A DNA stretch of 64,000 nt from Fidelibacterota bacterium (GCA_016934035.1 JAFGTP010000054.1:340948-404947); one strand, 5' to 3'. Counted from the stretch's first letter, positions 16,629 through 27,294 are shown. Numbers and translations: made by a program. Notes: generated by a model not told the origin, from the letters alone.

Positions 16629-18365
16629 ATGAAAGGTGCAGAAATATTAATTGACGGATTGATTAAAGAGGGAGTTGATACAATTTTCGGTTATCCCGGC
16701 GGTGTCATGATTCCCGTATTTGATGTCCTTTACTCGACAAAGGAAATAAAATTCATTTTGACAAGACATGAACAGGGCGCGACCCATGCGGCCGATGGTT
16801 ATGCCCGCTCGACAGGGAAAACCGGAGTGGTTTTTGTGACTTCCGGCCCCGGTGCAACAAACACAATCACAGGCATAGCCACCGCAAAAATGGATTCAGT
16901 TCCGATCGTGGTGGTCACCGGCCAGGTCTCGACGAAAAGCATCGGCACCGATGCCTTTCAGGAAACCGATATGTCCGGTTTGACCCGTTCTATCTGTAAA
17001 CATAATTATCTGGTCAATCATGTCAGGGATTTGCCCAGGGTCATCAAGGAAGCTTTTTATATTGCCAACAGCGGACGGCCCGGCCCGGTTTCCATTGACC
17101 TGCCAGTGGATGTTGTCAATGATAGTTTACCGGATTACAAATATCCGGAAACCATAGATTTACCCGGTTATAAACCCGTGGTTAAAGGGCATATCAATCA
17201 GATAAAAAAATTAGCGGAGGCGATAAAAAATGCTGAAAAACCATTGTTGTATACGGGCGGTGGAATTATCAGTTCTTCAGCTCATAATAATCTCCTTCAG
17301 TTTATTAGCAAGACCAATATCCCCGTCATCACGACGTTAATGGGCCTTGGAAGCATTCCCTATGACCACCCGCGCTTTGTGGGTATGCCGGGTATGCATG
17401 GGGTCGCTGCCGCTAATTATGCTCTGACTGAATGTGATTTGCTGATTTCTGTCGGTGCCAGGTTTGATGATCGGATTACCGGCCCTGCCGGCAGTTTTGC
17501 AAAGCAGGCCAAAATTGCCCATGTGGATATTGATCCTGCGGAAATTGGCAAAGTGGTCAAAACCGATATTCCGGTAGTGGGTGATGCCAACTATGTGTTG
17601 GAAAAATTGACTGAGATGGTGGACAACAGCGAGTATGTGGAATGGAATTCACGAATGTCTGAACTGAAAATGGAATATCCGCTGCATTACGATCAAAAGG
17701 CCCATGAATACATTTTGCCACAATATGCCATTGATATGGTCAACAAATTTACAACCGACGATGCAATTATCGTAACGGATGTGGGCCAGCACCAGATGTG
17801 GTGTGCCCAATTCATCAAATACAAACAACCGCGTTGCTTTTTGAGCAGTGGCGGACTTGGAACCATGGGCTACGGATTGCCGGCTGCTATGGGAGCCCAG
17901 GTTGCCAATCCTGACCGAAGGGTTGTGGCAATTACCGGAGATGGCGGCATCCAAATGAATATTCAGGAACTGGCCACCTGCGCGATCAACAACATTCCCG
18001 TAAAAGTAGTGGTTATCAATAATTCCTATCTTGGAATGGTAAGACAATGGCAGGACCTTTTCTGGGATGGCAAGTTTTCCCAGACCTGCCTGAAAAAAAC
18101 ACCGGATTGTCCCGACCATTGCAAGGGCCCGAATGGCAACTGTCCAAACCGCTACTGGCCCAACCTGGAGAAAGTGGCTGAGGCCAATGGTGTCAAAGGC
18201 TTTCGTGTGGAAAGTGTCCATGATCTGGAAAAGACCTTTTCCGCTGCATTTGCCCACAAGGGCCCGGCCCTGATTGAAGTTATGGTGGATAAACTGACCA
18301 ATGTGTTTCCAATGATACCTTCGGGAAAGAAAAATAATGAAATATTGTTTGGAGATGAAAAATGA
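16629..18365 (+). CDS. ilvB: Acetolactate synthase large (catalytic) subunit
   Basis: 578 aa from the ATG at 16629 (GAGG ribosome site; the frame also allows a TTG two codons earlier). ThDP enzyme condensing two pyruvates, or pyruvate and 2-oxobutyrate. It has the catalytic Glu in RHEQGATHAADGYAR, the FAD/central domain, and the ThDP/Mg motif starting GDGGIQMN. Near residues 486-506, between MVRQWQDLF and the C-terminal domain, an extra segment holds four Cys spaced C-x6-C-x3-C-x6-C; most acetolactate synthases lack it. The next gene is the regulatory subunit, joined by an ATGA overlap. Confidence 0.96.
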   Translation: MKGAEILIDGLIKEGVDTIFGYPGGVMIPVFDVLYSTKEIKFILTRHEQGATHAADGYARSTGKTGVVFVTSGPGATNTITGIATAKMDSVPIVVVTGQVSTKSIGTDAFQETDMSGLTRSICKHNYLVNHVRDLPRVIKEAFYIANSGRPGPVSIDLPVDVVNDSLPDYKYPETIDLPGYKPVVKGHINQIKKLAEAIKNAEKPLLYTGGGIISSSAHNNLLQFISKTNIPVITTLMGLGSIPYDHPRFVGMPGMHGVAAANYALTECDLLISVGARFDDRITGPAGSFAKQAKIAHVDIDPAEIGKVVKTDIPVVGDANYVLEKLTEMVDNSEYVEWNSRMSELKMEYPLHYDQKAHEYILPQYAIDMVNKFTTDDAIIVTDVGQHQMWCAQFIKYKQPRCFLSSGGLGTMGYGLPAAMGAQVANPDRRVVAITGDGGIQMNIQELATCAINNIPVKVVVINNSYLGMVRQWQDLFWDGKFSQTCLKKTPDCPDHCKGPNGNCPNRYWPNLEKVAEANGVKGFRVESVHDLEKTFSAAFAHKGPALIEVMVDKLTNVFPMIPSGKKNNEILFGDEK

Positions 18366-18859
18366 GTAAGAAACATACCATTATTGCAACTGTTACCAAC
18401 CGGGTTGGAATCCTTGCCAGGGTTACCGGACTGCTGGCTCAGCGGGGCTATAATATCGAAAGTGCCATTGCTGCGCCCACTGAAGACCCGGATATTTACA
18501 AAATCACCCTGGTGGTCAAAGGCACCGAAGATCAGATGGAACAGGTGACCAAGCAGTTGAATAAACTGATTGATGTGATTAAGGTGATCGATATATCCCA
18601 TGAAAACAATTATATTGTCCGGGAATATATTATTATGAAGGTGAACATTAACCGCAAAAACCGCAGTGAAGTACTGGAACTGATGAATGTCTTCTCTGCC
18701 AGGCCTTTGGATGTGGACAATAATACCCTTACCATGGAACTTTCCGCCCGTGCCCGCAAAATCGATCGGCTGATTGCATTGATGAAACCCTTTGGCATTA
18801 ATGAATATGTGAGAAGCGGTGAATTTGCCATGACTGAAGATCCGCGGAGAAGTTCTTAA
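18362..18859 (+). CDS. ilvH: Acetolactate synthase regulatory subunit
   Basis: 165 aa. N-terminal ACT domain (TNRVGILARVTGLLAQRGYN) that binds valine in homologues for feedback inhibition, followed by the usual C-terminal regulatory domain (about residues 80-160). ATGA overlap with the large subunit gene ensures coupled synthesis. Some genomes call this ilvN; its length fits the IlvH class. Confidence 0.95.
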   Translation: MSKKHTIIATVTNRVGILARVTGLLAQRGYNIESAIAAPTEDPDIYKITLVVKGTEDQMEQVTKQLNKLIDVIKVIDISHENNYIVREYIIMKVNINRKNRSEVLELMNVFSARPLDVDNNTLTMELSARARKIDRLIALMKPFGINEYVRSGEFAMTEDPRRSS

Positions 18860-18962
18860 CAGCGGCCGGTTATCGTTGAGAAACCGATTACGGATAACCC
18901 TTTGCTGATCACTCAATGTGAAGAAGAAACAAACAAATAATTATAGAAAAAAGGAGATTGAA

Positions 18963-19964
18963 ATGTCTATCAAAATGTATTATGACAAAGATGCAAAAAC
19001 AGAAATATTAAAATCCAAAACCATTGCGGTCATCGGGTATGGAAGTCAGGGACATGCCCAGGCCCAGAACCTCAGAGAAAGCGGATATCATGTGATCGTC
19101 AGTGAAGTTCCGGGAACTGCAAACTATGTTTTGGCTGAAAAGCATGGTTTCAGGCCAATGAGTGCTGCACAAGCGGCAAAAGAAGCTGACATTATTCAGA
19201 TTTTACTTCCTGATGAAGTGCAAAAAAGAGTTTATGAAGCAGAGATCAAAGAGCAGTTGGCTGCTGGTAATGCTCTGGTCTTTTCCCATGGTTTTAATAT
19301 CCATTTCGGACAGATCATTCCTCCGGCTGATGTTGATGTCTATATGGTCGCACCCAAAGGCCCGGGCCACCTGGTAAGAAGAGAATATGAAGTGGGTGCC
19401 GGCGTCCCGGCCCTGATTGCTGTTTACCAGGATGCTTCCGGACAGGCACAAGCGATGGCCCTGGCGCATGCCTGTGGTATCGGTGCTGGGCGTGCCGGAA
19501 TCATTGAAACAACATTTCGCGAAGAAACAGAAACCGACCTTTTTGGTGAACAGGCTGTGTTGTGCGGGGGAGTCTCCGAATTGATCAAAGCCGGGTTTGA
19601 TACTCTGGTTGATGCGGGGTACAAACCTGAAATCGCCTACTTTGAGTGTCTGCATGAAATGAAATTGATTGTCGACCTCTTTTATGAAGGGGGCCTGGCG
19701 GGAATGAATTATTCTGTCAGCGATACGGCTGAGTACGGCGGCTATGTCAGCGGACCTCGTGTCATTGATGCCGGAGCCAGAGCACGGATGAAAGAGATCC
19801 TGACGGATATTCAAAAGGGAAAATTTGCCCGGGAATGGATTCTTGAAAACCAGGCCGGCAGACCCGGTCTCAATGCTCTGAGACGTGAGCATGATGAATT
19901 GCTACTTGAAAAAACCGGCCGGGAACTTCGAAAAATGATGGCCTGGCTCAATAAAAAAGGATAA
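18963..19964 (+). CDS. ilvC: Ketol-acid reductoisomerase, class I
   Basis: 333 aa from the ATG at 18963 (GGAG ribosome site); an earlier ATG at 18918 would add 15 basic residues without homology. The N-terminal Rossmann domain has [12 protein letters not shown], and the C-terminal knotted domain has the metal-binding acidic residues ([25 protein letters not shown]). The loop after the second strand reads [10 protein letters not shown]: it lacks the Arg/Lys/Ser that normally bind the 2'-phosphate of NADPH and has a Glu instead, which hints at NADH use. Catalyses isomerisation and reduction of acetolactate/acetohydroxybutyrate. Confidence 0.96.
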   Translation: MSIKMYYDKDAKTEILKSKTIAVIGYGSQGHAQAQNLRESGYHVIVSEVPGTANYVLAEKHGFRPMSAAQAAKEADIIQILLPDEVQKRVYEAEIKEQLAAGNALVFSHGFNIHFGQIIPPADVDVYMVAPKGPGHLVRREYEVGAGVPALIAVYQDASGQAQAMALAHACGIGAGRAGIIETTFREETETDLFGEQAVLCGGVSELIKAGFDTLVDAGYKPEIAYFECLHEMKLIVDLFYEGGLAGMNYSVSDTAEYGGYVSGPRVIDAGARARMKEILTDIQKGKFAREWILENQAGRPGLNALRREHDELLLEKTGRELRKMMAWLNKKG

Positions 19965-19973
19965 AAATCAATC

Positions 19974-21536
19974 ATGAAGAACAAAGTCAAAGTCTTTGAC
20001 ACCACTTTGCGCGACGGCACCCAGGCGGAAAACATTTCACTCTCCGCCGAGGACAAATTGCACATAGCCCAAAAACTGGATGAATTCGGTGTGGATTATA
20101 TCGAAGGTGGCTGGCCCGGTTCAAACCCCAAAGATATGCAGTTTTTTGAACTGGCAAAAAAAACAACCTTTAACCATGCCAAAATCTGTGCTTTCGGTTC
20201 CACCAAACGGGCCAAATTTGCTGTAGAGGAAGATCCCAATATTCAGGCGTTGATCGAAGCCGATACACCGGCAATTTCCATCTTTGGAAAAACCTGGCTG
20301 TTGCATGTCGAAAAAGCTTTAAAAATTTCGCCGGAAGAAAACCTGGGGCTTATTCGCGAAAGTATTGAATATCTCAAGAAAAATGGAAAAGAAGTGATTT
20401 ATGACGCTGAACATTTTTTTGACGGATACAAAGACGATGCGGATTATGCAATCCGGACTTTGCTCGAAGCCGAAAAAGCTGGCGCTGACCTGATCGCCCT
20501 CTGTGACACCAACGGTGGCAGTCTGCCATCAGAAGTATCGGAAATTGTAAAAGTTGTCAGGGGCAAAGTATCCACTCCCTTAGGAATTCATGCTCACAAT
20601 GACAGTGGTCTGGCCGTGGCCAATTCCATTGTTGCGGTTCAGGCCGGAGTGACCCAGGTGCAGGGGACCATCAATGGTTATGGTGAACGTTGTGGAAATG
20701 CCAATCTTTGCGAAGTGATTCCAAACCTCCAGTTGAAAGCTGGGTACTCCCTGGTTCCCGAAGAAAATATGAAATTGCTGACCCATGTTTCGCATTATGT
20801 CAGTGAAGTGGCCAATCTCTCCCATCCGAACAATCTGCCATTTACCGGAAAATCAGCCTTTGCCCACAAAGGCGGTGTACATGTCAGTGCCGTGATGAAA
20901 GATTCCAGCAGCTATGAGCATATGGACCCGGAAGTGGTGGGCAATAAACGACGGGTACTGGTTTCTGACCTGTCCGGCCAGAGCAATATCAAATACAAAG
21001 CCGAAGAACTCAATATTGACATCAACGCCCATCAGGACAAAATCTCCGAGATTGTTCAAACGTTGAAAGAAAAGGAAAACGAAGGCTATCAATATGAAGC
21101 AGCGGAAGGCTCCCTGAAATTGCTGATCAAAAAAATCACTGGTGAATACCAGGAATTTTTCACATTGAAAGGCTTTCGTATTTTGATAGAAAAAGATGAA
21201 AACGGTGACGTGCGCTCTGAAGCCACCGTGCGCATGGATGTGGATGGCGAATTTGAACATTCCGCAGCAGAAGGAAACGGTCCGGTCAATGCCCTGGACA
21301 AGGCCCTGAGAAAAGCTTTGACGAAATTTTATCCGAAAATCAAGAAGATGAAACTATCGGATTACAAAGTGAGGGTACTGGATGCCAGGGAAGCCACCGG
21401 TGCCAAGGTACGGGTCCTGATCGACTCCACCAATTCCACCGGCAGCTGGGGTACGGTGGGCGTCTCTGAAAACATCATTGAAGCCAGTTGGGAAGCTCTG
21501 ACTGAAAGTATCTCCTATTATCTTCATAAAACCTGA
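19974..21536 (+). CDS. cimA: (R)-citramalate synthase
   Basis: 520 aa. Condenses pyruvate with acetyl-CoA to citramalate, opening the threonine-independent route to 2-oxobutyrate and isoleucine. HMGL-like barrel with FDTTLRDGTQAENISLS at the start and the metal-binding HAHND; the GTQAE and EGGWPGSNPKD segments separate the CimA type from LeuA, which follows as a distinct gene. C-terminal LeuA-type allosteric domain from about residue 390. The ATG is 10 bases after the ilvC stop. Confidence 0.94.
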   Translation: MKNKVKVFDTTLRDGTQAENISLSAEDKLHIAQKLDEFGVDYIEGGWPGSNPKDMQFFELAKKTTFNHAKICAFGSTKRAKFAVEEDPNIQALIEADTPAISIFGKTWLLHVEKALKISPEENLGLIRESIEYLKKNGKEVIYDAEHFFDGYKDDADYAIRTLLEAEKAGADLIALCDTNGGSLPSEVSEIVKVVRGKVSTPLGIHAHNDSGLAVANSIVAVQAGVTQVQGTINGYGERCGNANLCEVIPNLQLKAGYSLVPEENMKLLTHVSHYVSEVANLSHPNNLPFTGKSAFAHKGGVHVSAVMKDSSSYEHMDPEVVGNKRRVLVSDLSGQSNIKYKAEELNIDINAHQDKISEIVQTLKEKENEGYQYEAAEGSLKLLIKKITGEYQEFFTLKGFRILIEKDENGDVRSEATVRMDVDGEFEHSAAEGNGPVNALDKALRKALTKFYPKIKKMKLSDYKVRVLDAREATGAKVRVLIDSTNSTGSWGTVGVSENIIEASWEALTESISYYLHKT

Positions 21537-21544
21537 TTTTTGTA

Positions 21545-21617
21545 AAAGGAATTGACCACGAAAAGATCAGTGTTTTGGTAAGTGATTGGCCTCGTTTCCA
21601 AATTCCTTTCGAGGGCC
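21545..21617 (+). promoter_or_regulatory. Interleaved inverted repeats in the cimA-leuA spacer
   Basis: AAAGGAATT (21545-21553) pairs with AATTCCTTT (21601-21609), and GGCCTCG (21588-21594) pairs with CGAGGGCC (21610-21617, one-base bulge). The second pairing starts inside the loop of the first and ends right after it, so the two stems cannot both form. This is the 189-base gap before leuA. No T-run follows, so it is not a terminator; a switching role is only a guess. Confidence 0.4.
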
Positions 21618-21725
21618 TTATTGACATTTCCAATTCAAGACTGGGTGGATAGGTAGCAATAATATCAGAAAGATCGTTTCACAAGTGGCACATTTTTTAC
21701 AAAAATGAAAAGAAAGATATGAAAT

Positions 21726-23267
21726 ATGAAAAGAATTAAAATATTCGATACAACCTTACGGGATGGGGAACAGAGTCCCGGCGCCTCTTTGACCATTATG
21801 GAAAAAGTGGTCATGGCCAAGCAACTGGCCCGGCTGGGGGTGGATGTCATTGAAGCCGGATTTCCGATTGCATCGGAAGGTGATTTTGAGGCGGTCAAAG
21901 CCGTGGCCCAGAGCGTCAAAGGTCCAATTATCTGCGGGCTGGCCCGGGCCAATGAAAAAGACATTCGTCGGTGCTGGGATGCGGTGAAATATGCGGAGAA
22001 ACCGCGAATTCATACTTTTATCGCAACCTCAAAAGTCCATCGGGATGCCAAACTTCGCAAAACCAAAGAGGAAATTATTGCCATTGCCGTGGAGGCTGTA
22101 AAATTTGCAAAATCCCTTTGCGATGATGTGGAATTTTCACCGGAAGATGCCGCCCGTACTTCACTGGATTATATGAGTGATGTAGTGAAAGCAGTCATTG
22201 AGGCTGGCGCTACAACCATCAATATTCCTGATACCGTCGGGTACGCTGAACCCAAAGAATTTGGAGACCGCATCCGGTATTTGCTGGAAAAGGTACCATC
22301 GGCCGGTAATGTCACGATTTCTGTCCATTGCCACAATGATCTGGGAAATGCGGTTGCAAACTCCCTGTCAGCTGTGGAAAATGGTGCCACCCAGGTTGAA
22401 GGCTGCATGAATGGAATTGGCGAACGGGCCGGCAATGCCTCCCTGGAAGAGGTGGTCATGAACCTCCATACCCGCAGAGATTATTTCCAGGCAATCACCG
22501 CTATTCATACCCCGGAATTGTATAAAACCAGTAAACTGCTGTCGGACCTGACAGGGTTGGCTGTTGCCCGAAATAAAGCCATTGTGGGAGAAAATGCCTT
22601 TGCCCATGAGGCCGGCATTCATCAGCATGGTGTCCTTGCCAATAAAGAAACCTATGAAATCATGACACCTGAATCTGTGGGCTGGAAAGGAAACAATATT
22701 GTTATCGGCAAACATTCCGGGAAACATGCCATTTCCGCCCTTTTGAAAGAGGAAAGAATTGACGTCACAGCAGAGCAACTGTTTCTGATTACAGAAAAAG
22801 TCAAAGGATTGGCCGATAAGCAAAAAGATGTGGAACGGGATGATGTTATCGCCATTGCCCGCGATTTGGTTTTGGAGGTATCCGAAGAAAAGCAGATCAT
22901 CGACCTCGTGGAATATAATGTTACCACAGGCAACAATATTATGCCAACAGCCTCGATCAAACTGATGGTAAAAGGCGAAATGAAAATCGCTGCAGGAATC
23001 GGTGACGGTCCCATTGATGCGGCCGGAAACGCCATTTGCAAGCTGATTGACAATTCACTGAAACTGGAAGATTATCACCTCAAAGCTATTACCGGCGGGA
23101 CGGATGCTTTGGCTGATGTCAGTGTCAAAATGTCGGATAAAGAAGGCCACCTGTTTTCCGGTCGCGCAGTTGATGAAGATGTGATTACCGCTTCTGTAAA
23201 GGCCATTATCAAAGCCATTAACAAAGGTTTCAATGACAGAGAAAAAAAACTTTCACAGGAGAGTTGA
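21726..23267 (+). CDS. leuA: 2-Isopropylmalate synthase
   Basis: 513 aa. Condenses 2-oxoisovalerate with acetyl-CoA, committing to leucine. Starts FDTTLRDGEQSPGASL, has the metal-binding HCHNDLGNAVANSL, and ends in the C-terminal leucine-sensing domain (about residues 385-510). FDTTLRDGEQSPGAS is the true LeuA signature, distinct from the citramalate synthase just upstream. Confidence 0.96.
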   Translation: MKRIKIFDTTLRDGEQSPGASLTIMEKVVMAKQLARLGVDVIEAGFPIASEGDFEAVKAVAQSVKGPIICGLARANEKDIRRCWDAVKYAEKPRIHTFIATSKVHRDAKLRKTKEEIIAIAVEAVKFAKSLCDDVEFSPEDAARTSLDYMSDVVKAVIEAGATTINIPDTVGYAEPKEFGDRIRYLLEKVPSAGNVTISVHCHNDLGNAVANSLSAVENGATQVEGCMNGIGERAGNASLEEVVMNLHTRRDYFQAITAIHTPELYKTSKLLSDLTGLAVARNKAIVGENAFAHEAGIHQHGVLANKETYEIMTPESVGWKGNNIVIGKHSGKHAISALLKEERIDVTAEQLFLITEKVKGLADKQKDVERDDVIAIARDLVLEVSEEKQIIDLVEYNVTTGNNIMPTASIKLMVKGEMKIAAGIGDGPIDAAGNAICKLIDNSLKLEDYHLKAITGGTDALADVSVKMSDKEGHLFSGRAVDEDVITASVKAIIKAINKGFNDREKKLSQES

Positions 23268-23333
23268 AAAAAGAGTCACCTTCCATCAGATATTGGATCG
23301 ATAGGTGACTGCTGAAAAGAAAAGGAGTGTACG

Positions 23334-24602
23334 ATGGGAAGTACAATAACTGAAAAAATCCTTGCAAAACATTGCAACCAAGATACCGTCAGCCCGGGCC
23401 AGCTGATCAATGCTGACATAGATGTGATAATGTGTCATGATGTAACCACCACACCCGCCCTGACTATGCTGGAAGAAAAGGGATTAACTGAAATCGCTCG
23501 TCCGGACAGCATTGTCGTGATACCCGACCATTTTGTCCCCAATAAGGATATCAAGTCGGCTGACATGGTAGCCCGTATTCGACGCTGGGTAAAAGCCAAT
23601 CAAATTCAAAAATTTTACGACCTTGGCAGACATGGTGTATGTCATGGCATTTTGCCGGAGCAGGGCCATGTAGCGCCCGGACTGACGATTATTGGTGCTG
23701 ACAGCCACACCTGCACCCATGGAGCATTGGGTGCTTTTTCAACCGGAATCGGCAGTACAGACCTGGCGGCTGCCATTGCTACCGGTAAATTATGGTTCAA
23801 AGTACCGGAATCAATATTGTTCAACCTCAAAGGAAAATTGCCAGAAGGCGTCTATTCCAAAGATGTGATTCTCGAAATCATCACTCGTATTGGAGTTGAC
23901 GGAGCTCTTTACAAGGCGATGGAGTTCCGGGGTGAACTGATTGATTCATTGTCCATTGAAGCCAGAATGACCATTTGTAATATGGCCATCGAAGCCGGTG
24001 GAAAATCAGGCATTATCGAGGCTGATGACAAAACGCTGGCATATTTAAATGGCCGCTACAAAGGCGAGTTTGAAGTGGTCACAAGCGATCCCGATGCTGA
24101 ATACTCAAAAACCTATGATATCGATGTTTCGGCTCTGGAACCGGTGGTGAGTTTTCCGCACCTGCCGAGCAATGGCAAAAAAATAAGCGAGATTCGCGAA
24201 GATGTAAAACTTGACCAGGCTTACCTTGGCAGCTGTACCAACGGACGAATAGAAGATTTGCGCATTGCTGCTGAAATCCTGAAAGGTCGAAAATGCCATC
24301 CCGAAACAAGAATGATCGTTGTTCCTGCAACCACTGATATCTGGAAACAAGCCAGCAAAGAGGGCCTGATTGATATCTTTATGGAAGCCGGGGCCACAGT
24401 GACGGCAGCCACATGTGGTGCTTGCCTGGGTGGCCATAATGGAATTCTGGCTGCCGGTGAAAAATGTATCAGTTCCACCAACAGAAATTTTGTTGGACGC
24501 ATGGGCAGCCCAAAATCGGAAGTTTATCTCGGCAGCCCGGCAACTGTGGCCGCTTCCGCCATTGCGGGGCAGATTACCGATCCGAGGAAGTATTTACAGT
24601 AA
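23334..24602 (+). CDS. leuC: 3-Isopropylmalate dehydratase, large subunit
   Basis: 422 aa, the shorter LeuC2/HacA-type typical of archaea and many anaerobes rather than the roughly 465-aa enterobacterial form. 4Fe-4S ligands are visible in [11 protein letters not shown] and [29 protein letters not shown] is the aconitase-family active-site segment. With LeuD it isomerises 2-isopropylmalate, and very likely citramalate as well, since a single LeuCD/LeuB set follows both cimA and leuA. GGAG ribosome site. Confidence 0.95.
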   Translation: MGSTITEKILAKHCNQDTVSPGQLINADIDVIMCHDVTTTPALTMLEEKGLTEIARPDSIVVIPDHFVPNKDIKSADMVARIRRWVKANQIQKFYDLGRHGVCHGILPEQGHVAPGLTIIGADSHTCTHGALGAFSTGIGSTDLAAAIATGKLWFKVPESILFNLKGKLPEGVYSKDVILEIITRIGVDGALYKAMEFRGELIDSLSIEARMTICNMAIEAGGKSGIIEADDKTLAYLNGRYKGEFEVVTSDPDAEYSKTYDIDVSALEPVVSFPHLPSNGKKISEIREDVKLDQAYLGSCTNGRIEDLRIAAEILKGRKCHPETRMIVVPATTDIWKQASKEGLIDIFMEAGATVTAATCGACLGGHNGILAAGEKCISSTNRNFVGRMGSPKSEVYLGSPATVAASAIAGQITDPRKYLQ

Positions 24603-24643
24603 ATTGAAATCGGAGGTTTGAAAATTAAATTGCCAGGCAGGCC

Positions 24644-24742
24644 ATGAGGATAGCGGTTGAGACACCGGGAAGCGTCTTTGCTGATGTCCGGGCCTTTGAG
24701 GCAAATTTATTATCCGTTAAATCCGCGCTGGTTCGCGGCTAA
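24644..24742 (+). CDS. Possible 32-codon small frame between leuC and leuD
   Basis: A small open frame from the ATG at 24644, ending LLSVKSALVRG, in the 207-base leuC-leuD gap. There is no good ribosome site and no homology I can recognise. Listed only because the gap is long for this operon and the product has some Leu/Val codons. Confidence 0.15.
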   Translation: MRIAVETPGSVFADVRAFEANLLSVKSALVRG

Positions 24743-24747
24743 ACTAT

Positions 24748-24791
24748 CCGCCCCTTTGATCTCATCTTGAAAAAGAGGGGGTGAGGGGCGG
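24748..24791 (+). promoter_or_regulatory. Inverted repeat before leuD
   Basis: CCGCCCCT (24748-24755) and AGGGGCGG (24784-24791) form a perfect 8-bp stem enclosing 28 bases, ending 18 bases before the leuD ATG and just upstream of its CAGGAG ribosome site. No T-run. It may stabilise or process the mRNA, or modulate leuD translation. Confidence 0.45.
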
Positions 24792-24809
24792 TTGAAACAG
24801 GAGATCAAT

Positions 24810-25292
24810 ATGTGTGCAAAAGCTCATGTTTATAGAAGAGACCACATCAATACCGATGAAATAATTCCGGCCCGCTACCTGAATGATGACACAGAAGCGG
24901 CACTGGCAAAACATGCGATGGAAGACCTGGATGTGAATTTTATAAAAACGGTCGCCCAGGGAGACTTTGTTATTGCCGGTGAAGATTTTGGTTGCGGTTC
25001 ATCCCGTGAACACGCTGTCTGGGCCCTGCGAGGCGCCGGCGTCAAAGTGGTGGTGGCTGATAGTTTCGCGAGAATTTTTTATCGCAATTGCCTGAACAAC
25101 GGCTTTCTGGCTATTGAATGCAAAGGATTGTCGCAAAAAGTTGATTCCGGCGATGAAATGGAGATTGATGTAACCAATAGTGTACTGACAAATAAAACCA
25201 AAGGTAAAGAATACAGATTCATTCCGCTGCCACAATTTGCTTTGGACATTATTGAAGCCGGTGGTTTGCTGGATTACGTTGGGAAAAAATGA
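24810..25292 (+). CDS. leuD: 3-Isopropylmalate dehydratase, small subunit
   Basis: 160 aa from the ATG at 24810 (CAGGAG ribosome site); the frame extends to a TTG at 24792. Swivel domain of the aconitase fold with [13 protein letters not shown] near the start and the active-site [13 protein letters not shown] in the middle. Short LeuD2 type, matching the short LeuC. Confidence 0.95.
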   Translation: MCAKAHVYRRDHINTDEIIPARYLNDDTEAALAKHAMEDLDVNFIKTVAQGDFVIAGEDFGCGSSREHAVWALRGAGVKVVVADSFARIFYRNCLNNGFLAIECKGLSQKVDSGDEMEIDVTNSVLTNKTKGKEYRFIPLPQFALDIIEAGGLLDYVGKK

Positions 25293-25386
25293 ATTAGGAT
25301 TTTTGGTTATCAGGGGAAAACTTCGAAATGGAAGTTCTTTGCAAAACCTAAACACCTTATAACCTAAATATCAAAACACCTAATAA

Positions 25387-26481
<1,095 letters not shown>

Positions 26482-26513
26482 AGTATAAGGTGAGAAAAAG
26501 TGAAAATTTTTTG

Positions 26514-26545
26514 AGGCGATAGCTGTGAAGTTGTCGCCTTTTTTA
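26514..26545 (+). terminator. leuB terminator
   Basis: AGGCGA (26514-26519) pairs with TCGCCT (26534-26539), followed by a T-run. It closes the branched-chain operon. Confidence 0.7.
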
Positions 26546-26608
26546 TTGTTCAATGGTAGCTTTTCAAAATTTTCCTACTCTTTACAAAATTTTAAATTTG
26601 CACCCAAT

Positions 26609-26743
26609 GAATAACGTCAGTTTGACCGGCGCCTTTTTGACCAATTTCACAGTTTCCAACCACAGGTGATAATTCGCTTTATCGCTGAGGAACCGGAAAA
26701 GTGACAATAGGAATGGTCACCTATGGCATATTTCTTATGATAT
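26609..26743 (-). repeat. Dispersed structured intergenic repeat, copy B
   Basis: Inverted relative to copies A and D. Read on the minus strand it has hairpin H1 (GGTGACCATTCCTATTGTCAC), the TTCCGGTTCCTCAGCGATAA stretch, a degraded H2 and the GGTTGGAAACTGTGAAATTG tail. It is joined directly to a MITE-like element at 26741. Confidence 0.85.
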
Positions 26744-27128
26744 AATGATTTTCAAAATAAATGTCTGATCTCTGGACTCTGTTGCGAAAGTCTTCAAATA
26801 TCTGTCATTGTCTGCAATTCAACATAACCCTAGATGTCATGCATTTTATGAACGACTTTTTGCTAATGGAAAAGAACATAACGTTGTCAGGGTAGTAACT
26901 ATGAATAAATTAATGAAGCAAATATTTGCGATTGGTAAGTATAACCGGAATTATGATCCAAATAATTCATTCATTGCTTGATTTTTAACACAGTACATTC
27001 TGAACCTTATGAAGAATCTCAGTGACATGGAAAGGAGATACTTCACTTCGTTCAGCATGACAACTTCGGATTTCTGAATTGACTTTTGAAACAGAGTCCT
27101 TTGGACATTACTTTTGCAAAACACTATA
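26741..27128 (+). mobile_element. MITE-like element, interrupted copy
   Basis: Shares both arms with the compact element at 63110-63307: left arm with GTCTGATCTCTGGACTCTG, right arm with GACATGGAAAGGAGATACTT and a CACTATA end. The internal inverted repeat GGACTCTGTTGC(A/G)AAA is present at 26774-26789 and, imperfectly, at 27084-27099. The middle holds about 190 extra bases (26811-26999) carrying the end of an IS110 transposase. No protein of its own. Confidence 0.75.
26811..26981 (+). pseudogene. IS110-family transposase, C-terminal remnant
   Basis: This frame, ending at a TGA at 26981, reads SAIQHNPRCHAFYERLFANG, continues KEHNVVRVVTMNKLMKQIFA and ends IGKYNRNYDP. This is the C-terminal signature of IS110/IS116/IS902 transposases (HNP...FY.RL...GK...V...M.K....F). 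About 56 residues remain of roughly 330-400, with no start, so it is a dead fragment. Confidence 0.75.
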
Positions 27129-27219
27129 AATGCAATAGACCCGGATTACGTATCAGTAAAAGTATATATGGATTGTAACGAGTTTTAACTTGTGAAATGG
27201 AATTTCCCTTAAAAAGAGG

Positions 27220-27294
27220 CATTAGCCACTAAACTGTTATAGGGCTAATGTCCTGATTTGAGATTAAAGATAGTCCACGGCTTAAAAGTCGTGG
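27220..27294 (+). other. Two adjacent hairpins of unknown origin
   Basis: CATTAGCC (27220-27227) with GGCTAATG (27243-27250), then CCACGGCTT-AAAAGTCGTGG (27275-27294), a nearly perfect 9-bp stem with one G-T pair and a two-base loop. The second looks like an IS200/IS605 end hairpin. No neighbouring transposase frame was found. Confidence 0.4.

Noticed and set aside
18152-18916. Long antisense frame (254 codons) opposite ilvB/ilvH
   Set aside because: Low-complexity, His/Asn/Phe-rich translation typical of an antisense shadow; both plus-strand genes are certain.
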